From contig NZ_JANFNY010000023.1 in assembly GCF_024437745.1 (NCBI RefSeq), positions 1-64,000 of the forward strand: a DNA stretch of 64,000 nt, written 5' to 3'. The stretch's first letter is position 1; the number at the start of each line of letters is the position of its first letter. The position numbers and the translations under genes are program-made. This DNA comes from Roseomonas sp. GC11. Lineage in GTDB: Bacteria; Pseudomonadota; Alphaproteobacteria; Acetobacterales; Acetobacteraceae. Shown here one piece after another: positions 30,843 to 41,830 of this stretch. Under the pieces are notes generated by a model. That model did no database searches, was not told where the DNA came from, and worked only from the letters and a program-made list of their open reading frames with translations.

Positions 30843-31661
30843 ATGCTGCTCGCCATCGATGCCGGCAATACGAATGTGGTCTTCGCCATCCATGATGGCG
30901 CGGAGTGGCGCGGGCGCTGGCGCATCCGCACCGATGCCGCGCGCACCAGCGACGAATACGCGGTGTGGCTGCTGGCGCTGCTCGGCCATGCCGGCATCCG
31001 GGCGGAGCAGATCGAGCGCTGCGTGATCGGCACGGTGGTGCCGGCGGCGCTCTACAATCTCCGCCGCCTCTGCCGCGAATGGTTCTCCTGCGAGCCGCTG
31101 GTGGCGCGGGCGCCACTGGAATGGGGCTTCCCCATCCGGGTGGACCGGCCGGACGAGGTGGGCGCCGACCGCCTGCTGAACGCCCTGGCCGCGCATCACC
31201 ATTACCGCGGCCCGCTGGTGGTCATCGATTTCGGCACCGCCACCACCTTCGATGTGGTGGACCGCGATGGCGGCTATCTGGGCGGCGTGATCGCCCCCGG
31301 CATCAACCTGTCCATCGAGGCGCTGCACAAGGCGGCGGCGCGGCTACCGCGCATCGGCATCGGCCGTCCGCAATCCGTGATCGGCACCTCGACGGTTCCG
31401 GCGATGCAATCCGGTATCTTCTGGGGCTATGTGGGTCTGGTGGAAGGTATCGTCGCGCGCATCGCCGCCGAGTATGGCGCACCGCTCAAGGTCATCGGCA
31501 CCGGCGGGCTGGCCCCGCTCTTCGCCGAGGGCACGCCGGTGCTGGAGCGCACGGACCCCGATATCACGCTGGAGGGGCTGCGCCTGTTGGCGGAGCGCAA
31601 CCCCGTCCCCATCTTCCAGCGCACGAGTTTGCCTGACGCGCTCCGGTCCGAGGCGGACTGA
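30843..31661 (+). CDS. coaX: Type III pantothenate kinase
   Basis: This 272-residue ASKHA-fold kinase performs the first step of coenzyme A synthesis. It has the phosphate-binding [13 protein letters not shown] at the N-terminus (D6, G8, N9, T10), [18 protein letters not shown], a second phosphate loop [14 protein letters not shown] and [14 protein letters not shown] 30843 follows GGGGAGAGG with good spacing. It lies between birA and rnj in the conserved alphaproteobacterial order. Confidence 0.96.
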   Translation: MLLAIDAGNTNVVFAIHDGAEWRGRWRIRTDAARTSDEYAVWLLALLGHAGIRAEQIERCVIGTVVPAALYNLRRLCREWFSCEPLVARAPLEWGFPIRVDRPDEVGADRLLNALAAHHHYRGPLVVIDFGTATTFDVVDRDGGYLGGVIAPGINLSIEALHKAAARLPRIGIGRPQSVIGTSTVPAMQSGIFWGYVGLVEGIVARIAAEYGAPLKVIGTGGLAPLFAEGTPVLERTDPDITLEGLRLLAERNPVPIFQRTSLPDALRSEAD

Positions 31662-31734
31662 CGGGCATGCGAGGGCCAAGGAACCTGCCCCGAGGGGCAC
31701 ACACTGCACCGACACACTCAACTGGCGAGTATCA

Positions 31735-33396
31735 ATGGATCTGGACAATGGAGACTTTGCCTTCATCCCGCTGGGCGGGACGGGGGAGATCGGCCTCAAC
31801 CTGAACGCCTATCGCTGCGACGGGCAGCTTCTGGCGGTGGATTGCGGCATCGGCTTCGGCGGCGCGGAGCAGCCGGAGGCCGAGGTCATGGTCCCCGACC
31901 CGGCCTGGCTGGCGGACCGCAAGGACAAGCTGCTGGGGCTGGTGATCACCCATGCGCATGAGGACCATATCGGCGCGGTGGCGCCGCTCTGGCCGCATCT
32001 GCGCTGCCCTGTCTATGCCAGCCCCTTCGCCGCCGCCGTGCTGCGGCGCAAGCTGGCCGAGGCCGGGCTGCTCAACCAGGTGAAGCTCGTCACCGTGCCG
32101 CTGGGCGGGACGGTGGAGCTTGGCCCCTTCACGCTGCGCTTCATCCGCGTGACGCATTCGGTGCCGGAGCCGCAGTCGCTCGCCATCCGCACGCGCTATG
32201 GCACGGTGCTGCACACCGGCGACTGGAAGCTGGACCCGGACCCGCTGGTGGGCGAGCCGGCCGATGAGGCCGCCTTCGCCGAACTGGGCCGCGAGGGCGT
32301 GCTGGCCATGGTGTGCGACAGCACCAATGCCCTGGTGGAAGGCCATTCCGGCAGCGAGGGCGAGGTGCGCCGCAATTTCACGGCGCTGATCCGCCAGCTG
32401 AAGGGGCGGGTGGCGGTCACCTGCTTCGCCACCAATATCGCGCGCATCGAATCCGTGGCGCTGGCGGCGCAGGCGGCGGGGCGCAAGGTGGCGCTGTTCG
32501 GCCGCAGCCTGCGCAATGCCGAGGCGGCGGCGCGCGAATGCGGCTATCTCCAGGCGGTGCCGCCCTTCCTCACCGAGGATGACGCGGATGACGTGCCCGA
32601 TGACCAGCTGCTGATCATCTGCACCGGCAGCCAGGGTGAGCCGCGCTCGGCCATGGCGAAGATCGCCGCCGATACCCACCCGCGCATCTCGCTGGGGGAG
32701 GGGGATACGGTCATCTTCTCCTCGCGCATGATTCCGGGGAATGAGCGCGCCATCCTGCAGATGCAGGACGATCTTGCCCGCGGCGGCTGCAAGGTGATGA
32801 CGGCGGATGACCATATGGTCCATGTCTCCGGCCACCCGGCGCGGGACGAGCTGCGCCGCCTCTATAGCCTGGTGAAGCCGCGCTTCTCCGTGCCGGTGCA
32901 TGGCGAGTGGCGGCACCTGCAGGAGCATGCGGCGCTGGCCCGCCAGATGGGGGCCACCCCCGTGCTGGTGGAGGATGGCGATGTGCTGCGCCTTGCCCCG
33001 CTCTCCGGCGGCAATGCCGCGCCGGAGGTGGTGGAGGGCGTGCCCACCGGGCGCCTCGTGCTGGATGGGGAGCGCCTGCTGCCGCTGGAAGGCGGCGTGC
33101 TGGGCGCGCGGCGGCGGATGCTGTTCAACGGCATCGTGGTGGCGTCGCTGGCGGTGGACCAGTCCGGCCGCGTGATGGGCAGCCCGCAGGTCTCGGCGCC
33201 GGGCCTCTTCGACATGGCCGATGCGGAGCCGGGGCAGATCGCCGATGAACTGGCGCGGCTGGTGACCGAGCTGCCGCCGGAGCTGAAGCGCGAGGATGAC
33301 ATGCTGCGCGATGCCGCCCGCACCGCGCTGCGCAAGGCCGTCTCCCGCCGGCTGCGCAAGCGGCCGAGCGTCGAGGTGCATCTGATCCGGGTGTGA
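31735..33396 (+). CDS. rnj: Ribonuclease J (metallo-beta-lactamase / beta-CASP)
   Basis: This 553-residue nuclease has an N-terminal metallo-beta-lactamase fold with the zinc-binding motif HAHEDH (residues 73-78), later His in IRVTHSVPE and the HTGDWKLDP segment, a beta-CASP insertion (ICTGSQGEPRSAM) and the distal VHVSGHPARDEL / VPVHGEWRHL histidines. It processes and degrades RNA with 5'-to-3' exo and endo activity. ATG 31735 has only a weak ribosome site. Confidence 0.95.
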   Translation: MDLDNGDFAFIPLGGTGEIGLNLNAYRCDGQLLAVDCGIGFGGAEQPEAEVMVPDPAWLADRKDKLLGLVITHAHEDHIGAVAPLWPHLRCPVYASPFAAAVLRRKLAEAGLLNQVKLVTVPLGGTVELGPFTLRFIRVTHSVPEPQSLAIRTRYGTVLHTGDWKLDPDPLVGEPADEAAFAELGREGVLAMVCDSTNALVEGHSGSEGEVRRNFTALIRQLKGRVAVTCFATNIARIESVALAAQAAGRKVALFGRSLRNAEAAARECGYLQAVPPFLTEDDADDVPDDQLLIICTGSQGEPRSAMAKIAADTHPRISLGEGDTVIFSSRMIPGNERAILQMQDDLARGGCKVMTADDHMVHVSGHPARDELRRLYSLVKPRFSVPVHGEWRHLQEHAALARQMGATPVLVEDGDVLRLAPLSGGNAAPEVVEGVPTGRLVLDGERLLPLEGGVLGARRRMLFNGIVVASLAVDQSGRVMGSPQVSAPGLFDMADAEPGQIADELARLVTELPPELKREDDMLRDAARTALRKAVSRRLRKRPSVEVHLIRV

Positions 33397-33399
33397 GCC

Positions 33400-33475
33400 C
33401 TGGGAGGGCGCTGCCCTCCCAGACCCTCCCGCCGGGGGGACAGGGTCCCCCCGGACCCCACCATCAGGGGCGCTG
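33400..33475. repeat. GC-rich REP-like hairpin cluster, copy 2
   Basis: Right after the rnj stop, TGGGAGGGCGCTGCCCTCCCA (33401-33421) forms a hairpin. It is followed by AGACCCTCCC and the palindrome GGGGGGACAGGGTCCCCCC (33434-33452) and then GGACCCC. The second half is the same as copy 1 at 0.3 kb. It sits between rnj and the DUF1467 gene. Confidence 0.65.
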
Positions 33476-33519
33476 GCTGGAGGCTGCGGGGGGCTTTTAG
33501 CCAAGCACAAGAGGCTGTG

Positions 33520-33780
33520 ATGAACTGGTTCACGGGCGTAATGGTTTACTTCCTCGTGTGGTGGACCGTGCTCTTCGCCATGCTGCCCATCGGCGTGAAG
33601 CCGGATGCTGAGGGCAAGGCGCCGGGCGGCTGGCGCGGCGCGCCACAGGCGCCGATGCTGTGGCGCAAGGCGCTGTGGACGACCCTGGCGGCCACGCTGA
33701 TCTTTGCGGGAATCTATGAACTGGTGACGAGTGACATGTTGAGCTTCCGCCAGGGCTGGCTGGCGATGCCTGGGGATTAG
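33520..33780 (+). CDS. DUF1467-family small membrane protein
   Basis: This 86-residue protein has two predicted transmembrane helices (about 5-25 and 52-72) separated by a Gly/Pro/Lys-rich loop with APQAPMLWRKALWTT. It matches the DUF1467 pattern: N-terminal FTGVMVYFLVWWTVLFAMLPIGVKP and the conserved WRK before helix two. ATG 33520 follows AAGAGG. Function is unknown; in alphaproteobacteria the gene typically lies between rnj and proS, and here proS is found inverted 8 kb away. Confidence 0.88.
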   Translation: MNWFTGVMVYFLVWWTVLFAMLPIGVKPDAEGKAPGGWRGAPQAPMLWRKALWTTLAATLIFAGIYELVTSDMLSFRQGWLAMPGD

Positions 33781-33849
33781 GCAGTTTTGCCTGTCCTGCG
33801 CGCGGCATTGCCCTGGTTTTAGCAAAGCGCCCCTTTTCGCCTGTTTTTT

Positions 33850-33996
33850 TGGCGGAGCCGGGGTGTTTTTGCATTGCAGCGAAGAGGGGGTGGCGGCACC
33901 ATGAGCCCCAGGAAGAGAGCTGGTTCTCTTCCTGCCGTGTGACTGGCGTTTCCTCCCTAAACTCGGGCCGCACCTCCTGGTGTGGCCCTTTTTTTT
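33850..33996 (+). other. Possible small RNA or leader with 13-codon micro-ORF and terminator
   Basis: Between the DUF1467 gene and the convergent chemoreceptor gene there is a 13-residue ORF (33901-33942) preceded by a ribosome-site-like AGAGGGGG (33883-33890). It contains a perfect 9-bp hairpin (AGGAAGAGA/TCTCTTCCT, 33910-33933). It is followed by a textbook plus-strand terminator: stem GGGCCGCACC/GGTGTGGCCC at 33965-33988, then eight T. The terminator is clear; whether it ends a separate small transcript or just the rnj-DUF1467 mRNA cannot be decided. No downstream plus-strand gene exists for it to regulate. The remaining bases of the 269-bp gap hold nothing recognisable. Confidence 0.4.
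33965..33996 (+). terminator. Intrinsic terminator of the rnj-DUF1467 unit
   Basis: A 10-bp stem (33965-33974 with 33979-33988, loop TCCT, one G-U pair) is followed by T8. It lies 185 bp after the DUF1467 stop and 54 bp from the convergent chemoreceptor stop. Confidence 0.9.
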
Positions 33997-34049
33997 GGGG
34001 CAGGGCCAGAAGGGCAGGGAGGACGCCCTGGCGTGGGATTTCCGCGCCC

Positions 34050-36140
34050 TCAGGCGGAGCGCACACCGCCCAGGAAACGCTCCACCCGCTCGCGCAGGCT
34101 GCGGCCGGTGCCGGAGAGTTCCCGCACCGCCTCCTGAAGCACCCCGACGGCGGAGCGCGTCTCCCGACTGCCGGCGGCGACGCCAGAGATGGAGTGGGTG
34201 ACCGCCTGGGTTCCCGACGCCGCGAGCTGCACGCTGCGGGCGATCTCCTGCGTGGCCACGCTCTGCTGCTCCACCGCGGCGGCGATGGCGGCGGAGGCGT
34301 TGTCGATGCTGGCGATCCCGGCGGCGATGGCCTGCATCGCCCCCACCGTGCCGCCGGTGGCGGACTGGATCTCGGCCACCAGCTCGGCGATGCCATCCGT
34401 GGCGCGGGCCGTCTCGCTGGCGAGGCTCTTCACCTCGCTCGCCACCACGGCGAAGCCCTTGCCGGCTTCCCCGGCCCGGGCCGCCTCGATGGTGGCGTTC
34501 AGCGCCAGGAGGTTGGTCTGCTCGGCGATGCGGCGGATCAGCCCCACCACCTCGCCGATGCGCTCGGCGGCGCTGCTCAGCGCCTGGACGGAGGCGCCGC
34601 TGCGCTCCGCCTGCTCCAGCACCCCGCGCGATTCCTGGGCGGAGGCCTGCACCCGCGCCGCGATCTCGCGCACCGAGGCGCTGAGCTGCTCCGTCGCGGC
34701 GGCCACCGTGTTCACATTCTCCATGGCGGAGCCGGCGGAGCCGGAGGCGCGGCCCGCCTCGCTCTCCGCCTGCGCCGCCTGCTGCTGGAGCTGCGTCGCC
34801 GTCTGCTCCATCTGGCCGCCGGCATGGTCCAGCGCCTTCAGCGCGGCGGCCACATTGCCCTCGAACTCCTGGCAGAGCCGGGCCAGGGTGGCGGCACGCT
34901 CCGCCTCCTGGCGCTGGCGCGCCTGGTCGGCCGCGCGCATCACTTCGGCCTCGGCGGCGCCCCGGCGCTGGGCTTCCAGCGCCTCGCCCAGCTGGCGCAG
35001 CTCATCACGGGCGCGCGGCAGGGGCACGGGGGTGGCGAGGTCGCCCCCCGCGATCCGCTCCAGCGCCTGCCGCAGCTGCCCGACCGGCTGGCCCAGCCGG
35101 CGGTGCAGGATCAGCAGCACGACGAGGCCCAGCACCCCCGCCCCCGCCAGCAGCACGGCGAAGCCCGCCGTGTCCCACAGCGCGTTCTCGCGCAGGTCGC
35201 GGGCATGGGCCTGCGCCTCCTCCAGCGCGCCGATGCCGATGGCGATGAGCAGCGGGTAGGGGGTGGCGCAGCGATCCGTCCAGGCGATGGCCGACATCAG
35301 TGGCTGCCCGCCCGCGCTCTCCAGGCGGGCGAAGTTCTGGGTGATCCATTGCTGGGTGGCCTCCACCTCCGCCTTCGCCGCCTGATAGGCGGTGCGCAGC
35401 CGGGCGGGGGCATCGGCGCGGCGCAGCAGCCCCTCCAGCTGCTCCGCCGCCAGCCCGTAGCGCGCGCGCAGCCGCCCCAGCTCCGCCTGCACCGCGGGGG
35501 TGGGGGGGCGGCCGGTCAGGATGGTGGCGCGCGTCGCGGTACATTGCGCGCCATAGGAGGAGCGCCCCTCCCAGGCCGCCTGCCGCACCGCCACCAGCTC
35601 GGCGAAGGTGCCATCCGTCAGCCGCATCTCGGTGGAGAGGATTTCGCCCAGCCGGGTCAGCGCCTCCGACACCACGCGCCCGGCCAGGAGGACCTTGTTC
35701 ACCTCCTGCGCGCTCCGCTGGGCCATCGGGCGGTCGGCCTGTTGCAGCGTCGCGGCATAGCCGCGCGCCAGCTCATCCAGGCTGGCGCGCACCGGGCCGA
35801 GCGCCGCGCGCTCCTCCTCCGGCCGGCCCCGCGCCCCCTCCAGCGCCACCATCGTCTCGCGCAGCATGGTCTCCAGCGGGCGGAAGCGGCGCTCCATCTC
35901 GTCGCGCGGCTGCTCCATGCCCTGGGCCAGGGTCACCAGGTCGCCGGCCACGGTGCGGGTCTGCTGCATGGCCATGAAGGCCAGCCGGTCCAGCTCCGCC
36001 GTCTGCACGGCGCGCTCGGCGCGGGTGAAACGGCCATAGCCGTCCAGCAGCATCATGCCGGAGAGCAGGAGGACCGCTGCTAAAGGCACCGCGCAGAGGC
36101 ACCCCAGCAGGGTGACGATGGAATGGCGTGACATCACCAT
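34050..36140 (-). CDS. Methyl-accepting chemotaxis protein
   Basis: This 696-residue receptor has an N-terminal membrane helix (about 8-32), a ~290-residue periplasmic helical sensor region, a second helix (about 328-352), a HAMP segment ([24 protein letters not shown]) and a long cytoplasmic coiled coil with the conserved kinase-control tip [40 protein letters not shown]. There is no CheR-binding pentapeptide at the C-terminus. It feeds a CheA-CheW pathway not encoded here. ATG 36140 is preceded by AGGG; ATG 36134 is an alternative. It lies downstream of dnaE on the same strand, 119 bp apart. Confidence 0.92.
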   Translation of the reverse strand: MVMSRHSIVTLLGCLCAVPLAAVLLLSGMMLLDGYGRFTRAERAVQTAELDRLAFMAMQQTRTVAGDLVTLAQGMEQPRDEMERRFRPLETMLRETMVALEGARGRPEEERAALGPVRASLDELARGYAATLQQADRPMAQRSAQEVNKVLLAGRVVSEALTRLGEILSTEMRLTDGTFAELVAVRQAAWEGRSSYGAQCTATRATILTGRPPTPAVQAELGRLRARYGLAAEQLEGLLRRADAPARLRTAYQAAKAEVEATQQWITQNFARLESAGGQPLMSAIAWTDRCATPYPLLIAIGIGALEEAQAHARDLRENALWDTAGFAVLLAGAGVLGLVVLLILHRRLGQPVGQLRQALERIAGGDLATPVPLPRARDELRQLGEALEAQRRGAAEAEVMRAADQARQRQEAERAATLARLCQEFEGNVAAALKALDHAGGQMEQTATQLQQQAAQAESEAGRASGSAGSAMENVNTVAAATEQLSASVREIAARVQASAQESRGVLEQAERSGASVQALSSAAERIGEVVGLIRRIAEQTNLLALNATIEAARAGEAGKGFAVVASEVKSLASETARATDGIAELVAEIQSATGGTVGAMQAIAAGIASIDNASAAIAAAVEQQSVATQEIARSVQLAASGTQAVTHSISGVAAGSRETRSAVGVLQEAVRELSGTGRSLRERVERFLGGVRSA

Positions 36141-36259
36141 GGCGGCCCTGCCCCCCGGAAATCCGCCTCTCGGATATCAGGCCGGTCGTAAAGGAAGGAT
36201 GGAGCGCCCCTTTTTCCCCCTGGCTTGCTTTCCCCCGGCCTCTTTTCCCCTGGCCCGGC

Positions 36260-39200
36260 TCAGCCGGCCTCCACCTGGGCGATGCCCGGCACCACCTTCA
36301 GCGCCTGCGCCAGCCGGGGGGAGACATTCCAGCTGCCGGGCAGCATGACTTCCAGCTCCTGCCCCTCGCCCAGCCGCGGGATGAGCACGACGCGGCCACG
36401 CCCCTGGCCCTCGCGCAGCAGCATCTCGCGCACCGGCTCCACGGCGGCGGCATCCTCGATCCAGAGGCGGATCTGCTGGCCGATGCCGCTCGCCGCCTTG
36501 TCCAGTTCCTCGATGCCCTGGGCGGTCAGGCGCAGCGTCTCGCCCTCCATCCGCGCCTCGCAGGTGACGAGCACGGCATGGCCCTCGGTGAGGATCGGCC
36601 GGGCGCGCAGCAGCACCTCGGAGAACAGCGTCACCTCCGTGCTGCCGCTGGCGTCGGAGAGCCGCAGCCAGGCCATGCGGCTGCCGGTGCGGGTGGTGCG
36701 CTCCTTGCTGTTCACCACCGTGCCGGCCAGCTTCAGGATGCCCGCCCCCGCCTCGGCCTTGACCTGCAACTGGGCGATCGGCGTCACCCGCAGCTTCTTC
36801 AGCACCTCGCGATAGGTGTCGAGCGGATGGGCCGACAGATGAAAGCCCACCGCCTCCGCCTCCTGCGTCAGCCGTTCCAGCTCCGGCCAGTCCGCCACAT
36901 TGGGCAGGCGCAGCGGCTCGGGCCGGGCATCGCCGCCGCCGAACAGGCCGATCTGGCTGGAATTGCGCTCCTCCGCCGCCGCCTGGGCGCGGCGCAGGAT
37001 GACCTCGGCCCCCATCGTCATCTTCGCCCGGTTCTTCTCCAGGCTGTCGAAGGCGCCGGCGCGGGCGAGGTTCTCCAGCTGCATCTTGTTCAGCAGCTTG
37101 GGGTCCACCCGCCCGGCGAATTCGGCGATGGAGCGGAACGGCCCCTTCGCATCCCGCGCCCGCACCAGGTCCTTCATCGCCTGGAGGCCGACGCGCTTGA
37201 CCGCGGCCAGGGCGAAGCGGATGGCCTCCCGCCCGTCCTCCAGCCGCTCCATGCGGAAATCGGCGGCGGAGCGGTTCACATCCGGCGGCAGCACCGGAAT
37301 GCCAAGGCGCGAGGCCTCCTGCATGTGGTTGGCCAGCTTCTCCGTCTTGTCCATGTCGAAGGTCATGGAGGCGGCGAGGAAGGCCACCGGGTGGTTCGCC
37401 TTCAGATAGGCGGTGTGGTAGGCGACCAGCGCATAGGCGGCGGCATGCGACTTGTTGAAGCCGTATTCCGCGAACTTCTCCATCAGGTCGAAGATCTCGC
37501 CGGCCTTGTCCTCCGGCACGCCGTTCTTCACCGCGCCATCGACGAAGATTTTTCTCTGTGCCTCCATCTCGGAGCGGATCTTCTTGCCCATGGCGCGGCG
37601 CAGCAGGTCGGCGCCGCCGAGCGAATAGCCCGCCACGTCCTGGCTGATCTGCATGACCTGCTCCTGGTAGACCAGGATGCCATAGGTCTCCTCGACGAGG
37701 TGGCGCATGGCCGGGTGCACCGGCTCCCACTTCTCGCCATGCTTGCGGGCGCAGTAGGCCGGGATATTGGCCATCGGCCCCGGGCGGTAGAGCGAGACGG
37801 CGGCGATCAGGTCCTCGAAGCGGTCCGGGCGCATCATGCGCAGGCAGTCCCGCATGCCCTGGCCTTCGAACTGGAACACCCCGGCCGAGTCTCCCTTGGC
37901 CAGCATGTCGTAGGTGCGCCTGTCGTCCAGCGGCAGGGTGGCGAGGTCGATGGTGATGCCCTGCTCCGCCAGCATCTCCACCGCGCGCTGCAGCACCGTC
38001 AGCGTCTTCAGGCCGAGGAAGTCGAACTTCACCAGCGAGGCATTCTCCACGTATTTCATGGAGTACTGCGTCACCAGCATGTCGGAGCGCGGGTCGCGGT
38101 AGAGCGCCACGGTGTCGATCAGCGGCTTGCGCCCGATGACGACGCCGGCGGCATGGGTGGAGGCGTTGCGGTAGAGCCCCTCCAGCACCAGCGCCGTCTC
38201 CATCAGGCGGTCCACCATCTCATCCGCCTGGCGCATCTCCTGCAGGCGCGGCTCGCCATCCAGCGCCTGTTGCAGCGTCACCGGCTTGGCCGGGTTGAAG
38301 GGGATCAGCTCGGCGATCTTGTTGACCTGCCCATAGGGCATGCCCATGACGCGCCCCACATCGCGCACCACCGCCTTGGCCTGGAGGCGGCCGAAGGTGA
38401 TGATCTGCGCCACCCGGTCCTCGCCATATTCGCGGCGGACATACTGGATGACCTCGTCGCGCCGCTCCTGGCAGAAGTCGATGTCGAAATCCGGCATCGA
38501 GACGCGCTCAGGGTTCAGGAAGCGCTCGAAGAGCAGGCCGAAGCGCAGCGGGTCGAGGTCGGTGATGGTCAGCGCCCAGGCGGCCACCGAGCCGGCGCCC
38601 GAGCCGCGCCCCGGCCCCACCGGAATGCCGTGCTCCTTCGCCCACTGGATGAAGTCGGCCACGATCAGGAAGTAGCCCGAGAAGCCCATCTTCTCGATGA
38701 TGTCGAGCTCGAATTCCAGCCGGCTGCGGTAGGTGGGGCGCTCCGCCTCCGGCGTCGCCTGGGCGTCCAGCCGCGCCTCCAGGCCGCGCCGGGCCATGTC
38801 GCGCACCGTCTCGGCCTCGGTCATGCCGGGCTGCACCTTGGGGCAGATCGGCAGTTCCGGCTTGCGCGTCTCGGCCATGATGGCGCAGCGCCGGGCGATG
38901 GCCAGGGTGTTGTCACAGGCCTCGGGCAGGTCCTTGAACAGCGCCCGCATCGCCTCGGCCGACTTGAAGAAATGCTCCGGCGTGACGCGGCGGCGGTCCG
39001 GCTCGGCCAGGGTGCGGCCCTCGGCGATGCAGAGCAGCGCGTCATGCGCCTCGTACATCTCGGGCTTGGCGAAGTAGATGTCGTTGGCGGCGGCCAGCGG
39101 CAGGCCGGCGGCATCGGCCAGCGCCACCAGCGCCGGGTCCAGCGCGCGCTCGATCTCCAGCCCGTGGCGCGTCAGCTCCACCACCAGCCGGTCCCCGCCG

Positions 39201-39709
39201 AAGCTTTCTTTCAGTTCTTCCAGCAGGCGCAGCGCGGCGTCGCGGCGGCCTTCCAGCAACAGCCGGCCGAGCGGGCCCGTGGTGCTCGGCCCCGTCAGCA
39301 GGGTGACGCCGGCGGCGTGTTCCTTCAGCAGTTCCAGCGTGACGGTGGGGCGGCCCGAGGCGTCGTCACGCAGGAAGCCCTTGGAGGAGAGGCGCTGCAC
39401 ATTCTCCAGCCCCTCGGCATTCATGGCCAGGGCCACCACCGGGTCCGGCGGCAGGCGCAGCACCTCGGCCCGGTCATCGGCGGCGCCGCGGGTGAGGAAG
39501 AGCTGGCAGCCCATGATGGGCTGCACCCCCTTGCCCGAGCAGGCCTTGGAGAATTCCAGCGCGCCGAACATATTGGCCGTGTCCGTCAGCGCCACGGCGG
39601 GCATGCCCTGCGCCTTCGCCAGATCGGCCAGCTTCTCCGCCTTGATCGCCCCCTCGGCGAGGGAATAGGCGGAATGGACATGCAGGTGGACAAAGGCGCC
39701 GGTGCTCAT
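36260..39709 (-). CDS. dnaE: DNA polymerase III subunit alpha
   Basis: This 1149-residue replicative polymerase starts with a PHP domain (FVHLHVHSAYSLAEGAI) and has the catalytic motif PDFDIDF (406-412) with the preceding GPGRGSGAGSVAAW. Fingers and HhH regions follow (SKSHAAAYALVAYHTAYLKANHP; FRSIAEFAGRVDPKLLNK), then a C-terminal OB fold (LAGTVVNSKERTTRTGSRMAWLRLSD). Length is normal for DnaE1. It is separated from lolD by an AT-rich repeat, although proS-lolC-lolD-dnaE is usually contiguous in alphaproteobacteria. Confidence 0.97.
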   Translation of the reverse strand: MSTGAFVHLHVHSAYSLAEGAIKAEKLADLAKAQGMPAVALTDTANMFGALEFSKACSGKGVQPIMGCQLFLTRGAADDRAEVLRLPPDPVVALAMNAEGLENVQRLSSKGFLRDDASGRPTVTLELLKEHAAGVTLLTGPSTTGPLGRLLLEGRRDAALRLLEELKESFGGDRLVVELTRHGLEIERALDPALVALADAAGLPLAAANDIYFAKPEMYEAHDALLCIAEGRTLAEPDRRRVTPEHFFKSAEAMRALFKDLPEACDNTLAIARRCAIMAETRKPELPICPKVQPGMTEAETVRDMARRGLEARLDAQATPEAERPTYRSRLEFELDIIEKMGFSGYFLIVADFIQWAKEHGIPVGPGRGSGAGSVAAWALTITDLDPLRFGLLFERFLNPERVSMPDFDIDFCQERRDEVIQYVRREYGEDRVAQIITFGRLQAKAVVRDVGRVMGMPYGQVNKIAELIPFNPAKPVTLQQALDGEPRLQEMRQADEMVDRLMETALVLEGLYRNASTHAAGVVIGRKPLIDTVALYRDPRSDMLVTQYSMKYVENASLVKFDFLGLKTLTVLQRAVEMLAEQGITIDLATLPLDDRRTYDMLAKGDSAGVFQFEGQGMRDCLRMMRPDRFEDLIAAVSLYRPGPMANIPAYCARKHGEKWEPVHPAMRHLVEETYGILVYQEQVMQISQDVAGYSLGGADLLRRAMGKKIRSEMEAQRKIFVDGAVKNGVPEDKAGEIFDLMEKFAEYGFNKSHAAAYALVAYHTAYLKANHPVAFLAASMTFDMDKTEKLANHMQEASRLGIPVLPPDVNRSAADFRMERLEDGREAIRFALAAVKRVGLQAMKDLVRARDAKGPFRSIAEFAGRVDPKLLNKMQLENLARAGAFDSLEKNRAKMTMGAEVILRRAQAAAEERNSSQIGLFGGGDARPEPLRLPNVADWPELERLTQEAEAVGFHLSAHPLDTYREVLKKLRVTPIAQLQVKAEAGAGILKLAGTVVNSKERTTRTGSRMAWLRLSDASGSTEVTLFSEVLLRARPILTEGHAVLVTCEARMEGETLRLTAQGIEELDKAASGIGQQIRLWIEDAAAVEPVREMLLREGQGRGRVVLIPRLGEGQELEVMLPGSWNVSPRLAQALKVVPGIAQVEAG

Positions 39710-39756
39710 GCCTGGCAGTCTAGCACAGGCGGGAACGCCTTGGAGGCAGAGAGAGT

Positions 39757-39890
39757 CTTCGTTCTTTTTTGAAAAAAAGAACCAAAAAACTTTTCTCCGT
39801 TTGGCGTCCCGCCGTGCCGGGAGACGGCGGCAGCCTGAAAAAGTCTTTTTGCTTCTTTTTCTTCAGAAAAAGAAGATTATTTTATAATTT
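39757..39890. repeat. AT-rich composite hairpin repeat, copy R3
   Basis: It has the same order as R2: hairpin GTTCTTTTTTG (39761-39782), CAAAAAACTTTT, a GC-rich stretch with GTTTGGCGTCCCGCC, then AAAGTCTTTTTG and the CTTCTTTTTCTTCAG hairpin (39852-39875). The lolD stop codon begins at its edge. It likely terminates the proS-lolC-lolD transcript before dnaE. Confidence 0.75.
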
Positions 39891-40563
<673 letters not shown>

Positions 40564-40571
<8 letters not shown>

Positions 40572-41823
40572 TGCGCAGGGCCTCCACCGGGTCGGTCTTC
40601 GCGGCGCGCCAGGAGGGGTAGAGCGTGGCCAGCAGCGAGAGGCCGAGGCCCATCAGCACCACCTGCACCACCTCCTGCGGGTTCACCACGGCGGGCAGGC
40701 GGGTGAGGAAATAGACCTCGGGGCTGAAGAGCTGCGTGCCGGTCAGCGCCTGGAGGGCCTGCCGGATGCTCTCGATATTGAGGCAGAAGACGAGGCCGAG
40801 GGCGAAGCCGATGCCCGTGCCCAGCACGCCGATCGAGGTGCCGCAGATCAGGAAGACCCGCATGATGGCGCCGCGCGTGGCGCCCATGGTGCGCAGGATG
40901 GCGATGTCCCGCCCCTTGTCCTTCACCAGCATGATCAGCGAGGAGACGATGTTGAAGGCCGCCACCACGATGATGAGGGTGAGGATGAGGAACATCACGT
41001 TCCGCTCCACCTGCACGGCGGCGAAGAAGGAGGAATTGGCCGCCTGCCAGTCCAGCACCCGCACCGGCTGGGTCAGGCCGCGCAGGATCTCGCGCGTCAC
41101 GGCGCGGACATTGTCCGGGTCCCGCGCGAAGACCTCGATCTGCGAGACGGAGTCGCGCATCTGGAAGAAGAGCTGCGCCGCCGGCAGGGGCAGGAAGACG
41201 TAGCTGCTGTCATATTCGTTCATCCCCGCCTCGAACAGCGCGGCCACGGTGTAGGTCTTCATCCGGGGCACGGTGCCGATGACGGTGGTGCGCCCCTGCG
41301 GCGCCACCAGGGTGATCCGCCCGCCCACTCCGAGGCCCAGCTTCTGGGCGAGGCGGGTGCCGATCAGGATGGTGTCCTCGCCCTGGAAGGCGTCGAGGCT
41401 GCCGGCGCGGATATTGCCGGCCAGCAGCGGGCGGGCGCGCAGGTCCTCGGGGCGGATGCCGCGGGCCAGGCCGCCGGCGGCGCCGCCGGCATCGCTGGTG
41501 AGCAGCACCTGCCCCTCGACGATGGGGGTGGCGCTGGCCACCCCCGCCATCTGCCGCACGCGGGCGGCGATGTCGTCATAGTCGCGCAGGCCGCCGCCCG
41601 GGCCGGAGGCGGCGGCATAGACGCCGAGATGCCCGTTCAGCCCGAGGATGCGGCCCAGCAATTCCTGCCGGAAGCCGTTCATCACGCTCATGACGATGAT
41701 GAGCGTGGCGACCCCCAGCGCGATGCCCACCAGCGAGAAGGTGGCGATGACCGAGACGAAGCGCTCGCCCTTGCGCGCCCGCAGGTAGCGGAACGCGACC
41801 TTCCGCTCGAAGGCCCCGAACAT
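40564..41823 (-). CDS. lolC: Lipoprotein-releasing system permease LolC/LolE
   Basis: This 419-residue protein has one N-terminal helix ([31 protein letters not shown]), a large periplasmic domain (about 50-270) and three C-terminal helices of the FtsX type ([35 protein letters not shown]). A single permease gene implies a homodimeric LolF-like complex rather than LolC plus LolE. It begins 7 bp after proS. Confidence 0.94.
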
Positions 41824-41830
41824 GGTGCCG

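Noticed and set aside
33850-33996. SRP (4.5S) or 6S RNA at this locus
   Set aside because: The conserved SRP core (GGTCAGGTCCGGAAGGAAGC) is absent and no 6S-like open-bubble hairpin could be drawn.
36128-39772. 1214-codon plus-strand frame over dnaE
   Set aside because: Long only because GC-rich antisense frames lack stops; the minus frame is an unmistakable DnaE.
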